The notes below the pieces were generated by a model. It saw only the letters and a program-made list of their open reading frames with translations. It did no database searches and was not told the DNA's origin. Source: G963665545 sp963665545 (GTDB lineage Bacteria > Pseudomonadota > Gammaproteobacteria > Xanthomonadales > SZUA-36). From it: 64,000 nt of DNA. Positions 29,347 to 38,183 of the stretch are shown here, piece by piece (position 1 is the stretch's first letter; each line of letters opens with the position of its first letter). A program made the position numbers and the translations under genes. The stretch is from assembly GCA_963665545.2 (NCBI GenBank), contig CAXXKZ010000006.1, forward strand, positions 186,001 through 250,000, in the 5' to 3' direction.

Positions 29347-29804
29347 GCAACCGGCATCCGGTGCATCAATGCAGTACGCTTGCACTCGGCGACCAGCGTG
29401 CCGTCCTGCTTGTAGGCCCGGTGATGGAAAATCACGATGCCGTTGTCGGGGCGTGATTTGCTTTCGCGCAATTCCAAAACCTCACTCTCGACCCGAATGG
29501 TGTCGCCATGGAATAGCGGTGCCGGAAAGCGCACTTCGTCCCAGCCAAGGTTGGCCACGGTGGTGCCCAGAGTAGTCTCGCCCACCGAGATTCCCACCAT
29601 CATGCCCAGAGTCAGGCAGGAATTGACGATGCGCTGGCCGAATTCAGTCTGCTCGCGGCAGTATTCTTCATCCAGGTGCAGCGCTGCAGGATTGTGCGTC
29701 AGCGCGCTGAAAAATACGTTGTCGGCCTCGGTAATGGTGCGGCGAATCGGGTGTTGGAATATCTGCCCAAGCTCAAACTCTTCAAAATACAGACCAGCCA
29801 TCAA
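29343..29804 (-). CDS. MaoC-like (R)-specific enoyl-CoA hydratase
   Basis: This 153-residue single hot-dog protein adds water to enoyl-CoA or removes it. The hydratase motif is TEADNVFFSALTHNPAALH, with the catalytic Asp and His. LTLGMMVGISVGETTLGTT and FHGDTIRVESEV complete the fold and resemble mesaconyl-CoA hydratases. It is the first gene of the MaoC, CitE-like, DapB-like operon. The N-terminal Met is doubled, so the exact start is uncertain by one residue. Confidence 0.88.
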   Translation of the reverse strand: MMAGLYFEEFELGQIFQHPIRRTITEADNVFFSALTHNPAALHLDEEYCREQTEFGQRIVNSCLTLGMMVGISVGETTLGTTVANLGWDEVRFPAPLFHGDTIRVESEVLELRESKSRPDNGIVIFHHRAYKQDGTLVAECKRTALMHRMPVA

Positions 29805-29965
29805 TCCTCCCGGTTAATTTGTTGGCAAATTTTAGCGACATCACTCGCGGTCAAATATCGAGCGTACGGTAGCAGTGAACCGCAATCGAAGCCAATCACG
29901 CTTTGGCACAATCCCCATTTGCCGGCCACGGCCGTACTGACTAAACTATTTGTTTTCAATTTTAT

Positions 29966-29991
29966 TTCATCAATTCGGATTTCAGTCGTCT
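29966..29991 (+). promoter_or_regulatory. autoregulated ECF sigma promoter, copy 1
   Basis: The stretch TTCAtCAATTCgGATtTCAGTCGTCT (capitals shared) recurs at 31781-31806 with three differences over 26 bp. It lies 24 bp upstream of the sigma gene start. Identity at two genes of the same system implies recognition by this ECF sigma factor. Confidence 0.7.
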
Positions 29992-30015
29992 TATAAAGTG
30001 TACAGAGGAAATTAC

Positions 30016-30630
30016 GTGCACCTGAAACATCCAAATCAGCGCAACAGCGATTCAGAACCAAGCGAGGTCGACGCGCCCGATTCTGACTATGGGCCTGAAG
30101 ATGGTCCTGAGCCTGCCCGCGACCGGCGTATTGCTGACCTGTTTCAGGCGCACAACCGATCGCTGATTCGATTTTTGGCCGCACGGCTGCATTCGAGTGA
30201 GGAAGCCAAGGAAATAGCACAAGAGGCCTACGTCAAGCTTCTCAAGCTGGATGAGCCTGATACGGTCAGTTACCTGCGAGCGTTCCTGTTCAGAATAGCG
30301 GCCAACCTCGCCGCAGATCGACTGAAACAGCGGAAACGACGCGGCCATTTGAGAAGCCTGGTTTTTTTTGACACCGAAGCAGTCAGCCCGTCGCCGGAAA
30401 GTAATCTTGATACCCGCGAGGCGCTTAAAGTCGTCCGCGCCGCGATCGAAGAATTGCCGGCCAATTGCCGCATGGCATTTTTGCTGTACAGAATATATGA
30501 ATTGCCCGTCAAGGAGACGGCGACGCGGATGGATCTATCGGTTCGAATGGTAAGGCTGTATATCGCTCGTGCGATCGCCCACTGCAGGGAAAGATTGGAC
30601 GAATCCGCATGTCCTGTGAGGGAAACCTGA
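30016..30630 (+). CDS. FecI-like ECF sigma-70 factor
   Basis: This 204-residue ECF sigma factor has region 2 (RRIADLFQAHNRSLIRFLAARL, EEAKEIAQEAYVKL, SYLRAFLFRIAANLAADRL) and region 4 (IEELPANCRMAFLLYRIY, VKETATRMDLSVRMVRLYI). An acidic N-terminal extension of about 35 residues precedes region 2. GTG at 30016 is chosen because AGAGGA lies 6 bp upstream. Its stop overlaps the FecR-like ATG. It should transcribe itself and the TonB receptor gene from the shared 26-bp promoter once released by FecR. Confidence 0.9.
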   Translation: MHLKHPNQRNSDSEPSEVDAPDSDYGPEDGPEPARDRRIADLFQAHNRSLIRFLAARLHSSEEAKEIAQEAYVKLLKLDEPDTVSYLRAFLFRIAANLAADRLKQRKRRGHLRSLVFFDTEAVSPSPESNLDTREALKVVRAAIEELPANCRMAFLLYRIYELPVKETATRMDLSVRMVRLYIARAIAHCRERLDESACPVRET

Positions 30631-31766
30631 TGAATTTTAAGCACGACAGCCAAACCAATTCCCAAAGGCGTAGATCTGCGGCGGAGTGGATTGTCAAACT
30701 GCAGGATCCCGATATATCGGCGGAGGCGTTGATCGAATGCGGCGTCTGGATCGAGAGAAATCCACTCAACCAGCAGGCGTTCGATGATGTGGAGCGCCTG
30801 TCGCGCATGACAGATGGTTTTCGAAGCGATCTCGTCGATATTCCGATGCCGTCGATAGCGGACCGCGGTAACGATAACTACGTTGGATCCGAATCAGTTT
30901 CTGACTGGATCAAGCAGCAATCAGGCGAACCAGGCGGTCAAGATAGTGTCACTGGCTTGGTGGCAGCCAGAACGCCGCGAATTCTTGCAATCGCGGCCGG
31001 ATTAGCGATTGTCGCCATCATCGCCGGACTGTTGTTTCGAGTGGACTTCGTGGGCCCGGCAGCGGTGGAAAGGCTTCAATCCTATGCAACTGCAGAATCT
31101 GAGCACCGTGTGGTCGTGCTCTCTGATGGTTCCGAAATTACCATCGGTGCAAAATCTTCCCTGTCGGTCAATTACTCAGGCAAACGGCGTGCCGTTGTGC
31201 TGGAGGAAGGAGAGGCGCTATTCACCGTCGCAAAAGACACTGCCCGGCCATTTGTGGTCATTGCGGGTAACGGTATCATCACCGCCACCGGCACCGCGTT
31301 CAATGTTCGCAGAGACGAGGGACAAGTGGTCGTCACAGTCACCGAGGGTGAAGTTAAAATTGAGCAGCGGGCGAGCGAAGGCAATGCGATCAATCCACTC
31401 GACAGGACGCCTGAAAAGGGGCCACAATTGGTTTCAGGGAACCTCAAGGCGGGGCATCAGGGAACCTACAGCGCGGCGGGAATACGCATCGTCGAGATGG
31501 CGAATCCGGCCATCGCAACCGCATGGCGGGAAGGACACCTTCAATATCGGGCAGAGCCATTGAAGTATGTCGTTACCGGCGTAAATCGGTATTCCGATGT
31601 AGAAATTATCATTGCCGACACGATCGTCGAAGAGACGGTTTTTACCGGTTCCGTGTTGCAGAATCAAACCCACGATTGGTTGAGAGGTCTTGAGAAAGTA
31701 TTCCCCATCGAAGTTGTCGATATTGGCGACAATAAGGTGCTGCTAAAAGCACGTGCCGCCAATTGA
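30630..31766 (+). CDS. FecR-like anti-sigma factor
   Basis: This 378-residue inner-membrane regulator has a cytoplasmic N-terminal DUF4880-type region (AAEWIVKLQDPDI, ECGVWIERNPLNQQAFD). One membrane span (about 118-138) precedes the periplasmic FecR domain (VVLSDGSEITIGAKSSLSV, GEALFTVAKDTARPFVV, TATGTAFNVR). It relays receptor occupancy to the sigma factor. The ATG overlaps the sigma stop by one base, indicating coupling. The C-terminal STN-like region (NRYSDVEIIIAD) may contact the receptor's signalling domain. Confidence 0.9.
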   Translation: MNFKHDSQTNSQRRRSAAEWIVKLQDPDISAEALIECGVWIERNPLNQQAFDDVERLSRMTDGFRSDLVDIPMPSIADRGNDNYVGSESVSDWIKQQSGEPGGQDSVTGLVAARTPRILAIAAGLAIVAIIAGLLFRVDFVGPAAVERLQSYATAESEHRVVVLSDGSEITIGAKSSLSVNYSGKRRAVVLEEGEALFTVAKDTARPFVVIAGNGIITATGTAFNVRRDEGQVVVTVTEGEVKIEQRASEGNAINPLDRTPEKGPQLVSGNLKAGHQGTYSAAGIRIVEMANPAIATAWREGHLQYRAEPLKYVVTGVNRYSDVEIIIADTIVEETVFTGSVLQNQTHDWLRGLEKVFPIEVVDIGDNKVLLKARAAN

Positions 31767-31780
31767 GTGGGGCAAGCTGC

Positions 31781-31806
31781 TTCACCAATTCTGATCTCAG
31801 TCGTCT
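31781..31806 (+). promoter_or_regulatory. ECF sigma promoter, copy 2 (TonB receptor)
   Basis: TTCAcCAATTCtGATcTCAGTCGTCT matches the promoter of the sigma gene over 26 bp. It ends 58 bp before the receptor ATG. The conserved block TCAGTCGTCT probably includes the -10 element and TTCA.CAATTC the -35 region. Confidence 0.7.
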
Positions 31807-31864
31807 AGGTACGTGAAGCAGATAATCTGCTGACAAGAAACTGTCCGTACCTGGGAGATCCGGA

Positions 31865-34444
31865 ATGATTCACAATCAAATTTTCAAGCGACTGATCATT
31901 GGGCTATCGGTTCTGATATCAGTCAGCTTGGCAGAGCACGCGCCTGCAGAGCTGCATGATGAAACGGCATTCAATATTTCACCGCAAGCTCTTGATTCGG
32001 CATTATTGGCATTCTCGGAACAAGCCAACATTCAATTGGTTGTGGCCGCGACATCGCTCGAAGGCATTGAGTCTCAGGGCATCATCGGTCGAGTGACGGC
32101 GGAATCCGCACTCAGCACCTTGCTCCATAACACTGGCCTGCAATTTAGTATTGTTGGTGAAACGGTCACCGTTATGCGCGCAGGCACGGGCAGCAATTCG
32201 GGATTGGGAGAATCCCAACCGGCGTCGGGCGCCATGCAGTTGGCACAGATCGGCAAAACAGCCGATCAAGCAGGGTTGCAGGACAGCGGCACTATTGAGA
32301 GGGACGGCGCCCCGGCTCAAGACACTCAATTTTTGATCGAAGAGGTCATTGTCACCGCCCGCAAACGTGAGGAAAGCCTGCAGAAAGTGCCCATATCCAT
32401 CACGGCTTTCGAGCGCAGGGCCATTGAACGGCTGGGTGCATCCCGTTTTCGTGATCTGGAACATGTCATTCCCAATTTGACGATCAACGGACCGCCTTCC
32501 AATGCTGCGCCGGTGATTTCCATACGCGGTGTCAGCAGTGAGGCAAGTAATATTGGCTTTGAATCCAGCCTGTCAGTCTACGTCGACGGCGTGTACCAGG
32601 GCCGCCCGGTCGCGTTCAATCAGGACCTGGATAACATCTCGAGTCTGCAAGTACTAAGGGGGCCCCAGGGCACTTTCTTCGGCCGCAACGCCACAGCCGG
32701 CGCCATTGTTATTACCAACCCGACACCCGGCGAGAATTTTGAGATGTACGCCGGACTGGAATATTCGAGCTTCAATACCATCAGGGCCAACGGCTCGGTG
32801 AGCGGAAAGCTGGGAAAAACCTTGTATGGGCGCGTCGCCGCCTTCGGAGTGAAAAGTGACGGCTACATGCTAAACACCTTTAATGACGACAAGATCAACA
32901 ACGAAGATGCCTTTGGCGTGAACTTCAACCTCCGCTCCACCCCGACGGACAGGATCGAGCTGACATTACGCGGCGACGTCATGACTGAGCAGCGCGAATT
33001 TGTCTTTGCCGAGCAAACAATTGCCAATGTTACTGCACCGGTCATTCCGGGGCGTTTCACGACCAGTCTCGACGGCGCTCTGGATGAAGACCGCGATGTT
33101 GGTGGGCTGTCGCTGACGGCTGACATTGATCTGAAGAGCGACTACACGATCACCTCGATCACGGCCTGGCGATTTGCAGATTCTTTCAATAAAGGCGACG
33201 TCGATGGCGGAACGGTGCGGGCCCTGAACCAGACCTTCGAAGACAATCAGAAGCAATTCAGCCAGGAACTCAGGATAGCCTCACCCTCGATTGGCGCATT
33301 CAACTTTGTTGCCGGGGCATATTATTTCTACGAAAGTGTCGATTCTGATCGCGTGTTTGATGTGGACCAGAACTTACTGGACATGCTGGGCGTGCCGCCC
33401 CTTCCGTTTCTGCAGATTCCACCACCAGCGACCAAGGTATTTTTGCAGGGCGTAGGCGTTGTTGATACGGAAAACTTTGCGCTGTTTGCGCACGGCAACT
33501 ACCAATTCACGGACCGATTCTCCGTCAACTTCGGCGGCCGGATGTCCTGGGAAAAGAAGCAGATGGAATTCACCCAGGTAGCGCCCCTGCCCCTGCCCTT
33601 TATCTTTGGTCAAATCAACTTCTCGGATTCAGATGAACTGAAGGAATCCGACTTTTCACCCACCATTGGTGCGGCATTCGATGCGGATGAAAACCTGCGG
33701 TTTTACGGGCAGATCACCAGCGGTTTCAAAGGCGGCGGCTGGAATCTCGGTATCCAGACCGTAGGCAATAACCTTGGCACTGCCGAAAGCATCTCCTTCA
33801 AACCGGAGAAAATTACCAATTATGAAATCGGCATGAGAAGCAAGTGGTTGGACAATCGGGTGCTGTTCAACCTGACTGGATGTTATATGGATTACGAAGA
33901 TTTGCAGGTCAGCCAATTTGACCCTACGGCCGGAATTTCAAGGTTTACCAACGCCGGACTGGCCACCATGAAAGGGGCGGAACTGGAGTTCGTGGCCCTG
34001 GCATCTTCTTATGTCACGATTGGCGGGGGCCTCGGATATCTGGACGCATCCTTCGATGAATTCAAGGATGCTGCAGGGCCTGGGATTGATTTCGATGGCA
34101 ACCGATTGGCCAATGCGCCTCGGTGGACCGGCAACCTTTCTGTAGACTTTGACTATCCTGTCGGTAACCGCGGCACGCTGGTCGTGCGCGGCGTGTACAA
34201 GTATCGCAGCAAGACCTACTTCGACAGTAGAAACGATGTCATCCGCAGCCAGGACGCTTACGGTCTGTTCGACGCTCGCATCGGTTTCGTCGCACCGGAC
34301 GGCGCATGGGAAATTTTTGTGTTCGGCATGAATCTGACCGATAAGGAATATGCAACGGTCAACGGCCCCGCCTTTTTCGGTGGATTGCTGACCAACTTCG
34401 GATTGCCACGGACCTATGGTATACAAGTGCGGATTCGCAGGTAG
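31865..34444 (+). CDS. TonB-dependent transducer with STN domain
   Basis: This 859-residue outer-membrane receptor has a signal peptide (about 1-28). A secretin/TonB N-terminal signalling domain (FNISPQALDSALLAFSEQA to about 95) marks it as a regulator as well as a transporter. The TonB box region reads EEVIVTARKREESLQKVP. The plug includes ISIRGVSSEASN and LQVLRGPQGTFFGRNATAG. The barrel ends TYGIQVRIRR without the usual final Phe. It should sense its ligand and signal through the FecR-like protein. The ligand may be a siderophore or a complex organic molecule. Confidence 0.92.
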   Translation: MIHNQIFKRLIIGLSVLISVSLAEHAPAELHDETAFNISPQALDSALLAFSEQANIQLVVAATSLEGIESQGIIGRVTAESALSTLLHNTGLQFSIVGETVTVMRAGTGSNSGLGESQPASGAMQLAQIGKTADQAGLQDSGTIERDGAPAQDTQFLIEEVIVTARKREESLQKVPISITAFERRAIERLGASRFRDLEHVIPNLTINGPPSNAAPVISIRGVSSEASNIGFESSLSVYVDGVYQGRPVAFNQDLDNISSLQVLRGPQGTFFGRNATAGAIVITNPTPGENFEMYAGLEYSSFNTIRANGSVSGKLGKTLYGRVAAFGVKSDGYMLNTFNDDKINNEDAFGVNFNLRSTPTDRIELTLRGDVMTEQREFVFAEQTIANVTAPVIPGRFTTSLDGALDEDRDVGGLSLTADIDLKSDYTITSITAWRFADSFNKGDVDGGTVRALNQTFEDNQKQFSQELRIASPSIGAFNFVAGAYYFYESVDSDRVFDVDQNLLDMLGVPPLPFLQIPPPATKVFLQGVGVVDTENFALFAHGNYQFTDRFSVNFGGRMSWEKKQMEFTQVAPLPLPFIFGQINFSDSDELKESDFSPTIGAAFDADENLRFYGQITSGFKGGGWNLGIQTVGNNLGTAESISFKPEKITNYEIGMRSKWLDNRVLFNLTGCYMDYEDLQVSQFDPTAGISRFTNAGLATMKGAELEFVALASSYVTIGGGLGYLDASFDEFKDAAGPGIDFDGNRLANAPRWTGNLSVDFDYPVGNRGTLVVRGVYKYRSKTYFDSRNDVIRSQDAYGLFDARIGFVAPDGAWEIFVFGMNLTDKEYATVNGPAFFGGLLTNFGLPRTYGIQVRIRR

Positions 34445-34453
34445 AATGCAACA

Positions 34454-35428
34454 ATGCGCACGTTCATCGCCAGATACCCACTGTTTTCCTATTACCTGAT
34501 TGCCCTGCTCATTGTCGTGCTGGTCGTTGCCTATTGGCAGGCGGGTGCATTGATCTATGAGCGGTTGCACGGCGAGGCTTTTGACCTGTTCGGCATGTTG
34601 TACCGCAACCTGGATGAACTGGGTTACCACTACCCCAATCTGGTGGCCACTGTTCACATAATTTTTCTCAACCCGTGGTTGGCGCCTGCGATGTTCTTCG
34701 GTCTGGCGCCCACGGTGGCAGCAGTCTGCGTCCAGGCCACGCTGAAGGGCCGCGCCGGGCTGCGAAAACTGGCATTGCGATTTCGTCCTTTCGGCGCCGC
34801 AGCGACCGGCCGCGACCTGTGGCTGTGCTACGGCACCATTACCGTGGTGGCCATCGCATTGTTTGTGTTCTTTGTGCAGATTCAATCATCGACGGGAAGC
34901 CCGAATGACATTGAGCGTTCCATTGAGATCATCGCATGGCCCTCGGTCGTGGGCATCCTGGGTGCCTATCTCATCGCGGTTTTTCTGGATGAGGGCGGAC
35001 TTCTGGAGGAGCTGGGCTGGCGCGGATTTGCGCTGCCCTTACTGCTCGAGCGCTTCAGCCCGTTGCGCGCTACCGTGTTGGTTGGCCTGCTCTGGGCCGG
35101 CTGGCACCTGCCCCGCGAAGTGGCATTTCTGTTTGGTGGAGACATGGCCTTCGGATTCTTCTTGATGAAACAGTTGGACTTTTTCGCCAGCGCCGTGGCC
35201 GTGTCCATGATCATGACTTACTTTTTTGCCTTGTCCGGCGGCAGCGTGGTGCCCGCCATCATGATCCACGGCCTGGCCAATTTCTTCAGCAAAACCTTTT
35301 ACTTCGACGGCATGCCAATTTTCCTGGGCAACATCCGCTTTCAAACCGGGGTTGAAATCGCGCTGGCGCTGATCATACTCCTGGCAGCCGGGCCGCGGTT
35401 GGGTGTTCGCGAAGGGCAGAAATTCTAG
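34454..35428 (+). CDS. CPBP-family intramembrane metalloprotease
   Basis: This 324-residue membrane protein has about seven hydrophobic segments. The CPBP/Abi motif 1 is LEELGWRGFALPLLLE (conserved EE and R), motif 2 is WAGWHLPREV with the His, and PAIMIHGLANF supplies the third motif. Such proteases cleave prenylated or membrane peptides; in bacteria they are often linked with bacteriocin immunity. It follows the TonB receptor gene by 9 bp and may share its transcript. Confidence 0.85.
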   Translation: MRTFIARYPLFSYYLIALLIVVLVVAYWQAGALIYERLHGEAFDLFGMLYRNLDELGYHYPNLVATVHIIFLNPWLAPAMFFGLAPTVAAVCVQATLKGRAGLRKLALRFRPFGAAATGRDLWLCYGTITVVAIALFVFFVQIQSSTGSPNDIERSIEIIAWPSVVGILGAYLIAVFLDEGGLLEELGWRGFALPLLLERFSPLRATVLVGLLWAGWHLPREVAFLFGGDMAFGFFLMKQLDFFASAVAVSMIMTYFFALSGGSVVPAIMIHGLANFFSKTFYFDGMPIFLGNIRFQTGVEIALALIILLAAGPRLGVREGQKF

Positions 35429-35486
35429 ACTGGATGGGCCGCGGCTGTGATATTCTCACGCACCTTTTCAAACCCGGCGACCCACC

Positions 35487-37337
35487 ATGATTCGACGAAT
35501 TCTGCTGCTGCCATTTATCCTAGTTGCGCTGACCTCTACAGGCCTCGCGGCCGATATCGACGAACTCAAGGCCGACATCCAGAAGATTCTGAATGAGGGC
35601 AACATACCCGGGGCATCGGTCGCCCTGATCTCGCGGGAGGGGACGATCTGGGCCGGCGGTGTGGGCAAGGCTGATGTGGCCGCGGGCAAAAACGTGACCG
35701 GCAGTACCCTGTTCCGGGTCGGCTCGATATCCAAGAGCTTTACCGCCCTGTCGGTGTTAACACTGGTCGAGAAGGGGCTGATAGACCTGGAAGCTCCGGT
35801 GCGGACACTCGCACCCGAGATTGAATTTTCCAACCCCTGGGCAGACACGCACCCGGTGACGGTCGCGATGGTGATGGAGCACACCACCGGCTTCGATGAT
35901 ATTCACTTCCGCGAGTATGCCAAATCCGATGATCCGGACATTACGCTGACCGAAGGGCTTGCATTCAACCCCAAATCACGTAGCAGCCGGTGGAAGCCCG
36001 GCACCCATATGTCGTACTGCAATTCGGGGCCACCGATTGCGGCCTACATTCTACAAAAAGTGACCGGCACAATCTTCGAAGACTACGCCCGGGATAATAT
36101 ATTTGCCGTGCTGGGCATGCACGATTCCGGCTACCACTATTCGGAAAATACCGATTTATTGGCCAAGGGCTATGAAGAAGACGGCGTCACCGTGGCGCAC
36201 TACGACCACATCACCGTGCGGCCGTCGGGCTCATTGAACGCCTCATCCAATGACATGGCCAACTATCTGCGCATGATGATCAATCGCGGCAATCTGGACG
36301 GCGTGCAACTGTTGCAGCCTGCCACCATCAGCCGCATGGAGCGGCCCACGACCACCCTCTCCGCTGCTGCCGGGCATGACTTCGGTTACAGATTGGGCAA
36401 TTATTCATCGATCGTCAACGGCCACCACTTTCACGGACACAATGGCGGCATTACCGGCTTTGTCTCGATCAGCGCCTACTCGTCCGAACTTGGGTTGGCG
36501 TTCTTTGTTTCGATCAACAAAGGCAGTAGTAAAATTGGTGACATCGCCAAGCGGATTGGTGAATATCTCACAGAAGGTATCGATCCACCCCAAGCACCCA
36601 GCGCAAGCCTTAGCTCCGAAGAGCTTGGCCACGTGGCAGGCTACTACCAAAACGTCACCCCAAGAATGGAGATTACGCGTGTAATTACCAGGTTTCTGGC
36701 GGTCCAGCGGGTCACGCAGGAAAACGGCAAACTGTTCGTGAAAGGGCTGTTTGGAGGTGAAAACAAGGAACTGATTCCGGTCACCTCAACCAGTTTCCGC
36801 TTCGAAGACCAACCTGTGGCGACCGCTTTCCTGATCCGCAATGAAGGCGGCGACCAGATGATGCAGGGGAGCATGGGCGGCAATGTCCAGAAAGTCTCCG
36901 GCTTGCTGCGGGTCTACTTCAACCTGGTTGGTGCGGGCGCCACCCTGGCTCTGCTGATTTCTTCATTGCTGTTTGCCCTCGTCTGGGTACCGGCCAAAGC
37001 ATTCGGAAAGTTCAAAGCGATGCCATTGAAGCCGGTGTTGGTACCCCTGCTGGCCATCCTCTCACTGGTGGCTGCCATATTGCTTCCAGCGTTGCTGTCA
37101 TCCAGCCTGGTCGACGACCTGGGCAATTTGACAGTGCTATCCCTGACACTCTTTGTCGGCACTGTGTTGTTCGCACTGCTCAGTTTGTTGAGCCTTTTCA
37201 CCACTTTCAGGTCTCGTGCGGTTGCAATGGGCAGGACCGTTCGGGTGCACACGTTCCTGGTGACGCTGGCCTGTGCAACCACGCTGGTATACCTGTGGAC
37301 CAGCGGATGGATCGGTCTGAGGACCTGGGCCGGCTGA
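35487..37337 (+). CDS. serine beta-lactamase-like hydrolase with membrane tail
   Basis: This 616-residue class C-like hydrolase has a signal peptide (about 1-21). The catalytic motif is SISK in FRVGSISKSFTALSVL, YCNSG supplies the second motif, and GHNGGITGFVS the third. After the catalytic domain (about 25-385) comes a beta-rich linker and then about four transmembrane segments (480-610). It is probably a periplasmic esterase, D-aminopeptidase or peptidoglycan-active enzyme held in the inner membrane. The start follows GGCGACCCACC loosely. Confidence 0.88.
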   Translation: MIRRILLLPFILVALTSTGLAADIDELKADIQKILNEGNIPGASVALISREGTIWAGGVGKADVAAGKNVTGSTLFRVGSISKSFTALSVLTLVEKGLIDLEAPVRTLAPEIEFSNPWADTHPVTVAMVMEHTTGFDDIHFREYAKSDDPDITLTEGLAFNPKSRSSRWKPGTHMSYCNSGPPIAAYILQKVTGTIFEDYARDNIFAVLGMHDSGYHYSENTDLLAKGYEEDGVTVAHYDHITVRPSGSLNASSNDMANYLRMMINRGNLDGVQLLQPATISRMERPTTTLSAAAGHDFGYRLGNYSSIVNGHHFHGHNGGITGFVSISAYSSELGLAFFVSINKGSSKIGDIAKRIGEYLTEGIDPPQAPSASLSSEELGHVAGYYQNVTPRMEITRVITRFLAVQRVTQENGKLFVKGLFGGENKELIPVTSTSFRFEDQPVATAFLIRNEGGDQMMQGSMGGNVQKVSGLLRVYFNLVGAGATLALLISSLLFALVWVPAKAFGKFKAMPLKPVLVPLLAILSLVAAILLPALLSSSLVDDLGNLTVLSLTLFVGTVLFALLSLLSLFTTFRSRAVAMGRTVRVHTFLVTLACATTLVYLWTSGWIGLRTWAG

Positions 37338-37341
37338 GGCT

Positions 37342-37941
37342 TCAGCGCTGTCGCGTGCGCAAGGCGTCGTTGGCCAAATTTTTCAGGATGCCGTACTTGG
37401 GTTTGCGCATGATATTTCGCACCATGGGTGCGTAGTGATCCAGCGGTGGTGTCACGCGGTCGGCATTGAAGGCCGGATTGTCGTACTTCATCACAAATTC
37501 TTCGGTGTAATCGTAATACGGCGAATCCTTGAATTGGTCACGCATGTTGCGATCCATGCCGATGTAGTGGAAAAAATTGTAGCCCTGGAAAATCCCGTGA
37601 TGCTTGACCAGCCAGTGATTGGCTTCGGAGACGAATGGCTCCAGAATGACTGCGGCGACATCGGCGTGATTGTATATTCCCAGGGTATCGCCAATATCAT
37701 GCAATAGCGCGCAGACAATATATTCCTCATCGCGGCCGTCCTGTTCGGCCAGGCAGGCCGTCTGCAGGCTGTGATCGAAGCGATCGACCGGGTAGCCGGC
37801 GTAATCATCGATCAGCAACCCAAAGTGGTCCAGTACACGGTCTGCCAGACCCTCTGCCACTTTGGATTGCTCGGTGGCTATGATTTCCCAGTCTTCGCGG
37901 GTGCTGTCTACGATCTCTCTAAATGACGTTCTCTGGCTCAT
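37342..37941 (-). CDS. HD-domain protein, PhnZ/MIOX-like
   Basis: This 199-residue protein has an HD metal-binding core: DRFDHSLQTACLAE, ALLHDIGDTL and VKHHGIFQGYNFFHYIG supply the His/Asp ligands. The layout recalls the mixed-valent diiron oxygenases of the PhnZ type rather than phosphohydrolases, but this is family inference. ATG 37941 is chosen; a frame to 38004 adds a WPGH-repeat leader from tandem repeat DNA. It is convergent with the serine hydrolase gene and divergent from the inverted D-amino-acid enzyme gene. Confidence 0.75.
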   Translation of the reverse strand: MSQRTSFREIVDSTREDWEIIATEQSKVAEGLADRVLDHFGLLIDDYAGYPVDRFDHSLQTACLAEQDGRDEEYIVCALLHDIGDTLGIYNHADVAAVILEPFVSEANHWLVKHHGIFQGYNFFHYIGMDRNMRDQFKDSPYYDYTEEFVMKYDNPAFNADRVTPPLDHYAPMVRNIMRKPKYGILKNLANDALRTRQR

Positions 37942-37947
37942 ATACCG

Positions 37948-37989
37948 ATGCCCCGGCCAATGCCCCGGCCAATGCCCATGCCCCGGCCA
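37948..37989. repeat. 12-bp tandem repeat ATGCCCCGGCCA
   Basis: Units lie at 37948-37959, 37960-37971 and 37978-37989, with a half unit between the second and third. On the minus strand it could encode WPGH repeats just ahead of the HD-protein start, so copy number changes might alter that start. Confidence 0.7.
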
Positions 37990-38051
37990 ATCGCACGGCA
38001 ACACTCTGCGTTCAATCGATGTAATTTTGATCTGATTATCTTAGTATGCAT

Positions 38052-38118
38052 CTTCTGGATTCAACTTCTGAATTCAACTTCTGGATTCAATCACGAATTC
38101 AAGTCTCGAATTCGAATG
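38052..38118. repeat. degenerate 12-bp tandem repeat
   Basis: Variants of CTTCTGGATTCAA recur about five times, with later units decaying to GAATTCAAGTCTC and GAATTCGAATGCTGG. The array lies in the divergent promoter region of the HD protein and the D-amino-acid enzyme gene. Confidence 0.65.
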
Positions 38119-38183
38119 CTGGACAATCATATCACCATGCATCCGTTGCTGAAGTGCACTTCAATGACAAGGGAATATCAATA

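Noticed and set aside
29801..30220. 139-residue minus-strand frame
   Set aside because: It overlaps the sigma gene and its promoter and shows no family motif.
37948..38118. CRISPR array
   Set aside because: The units are 12-13 bp, contiguous and without spacers, and no cas genes are present.
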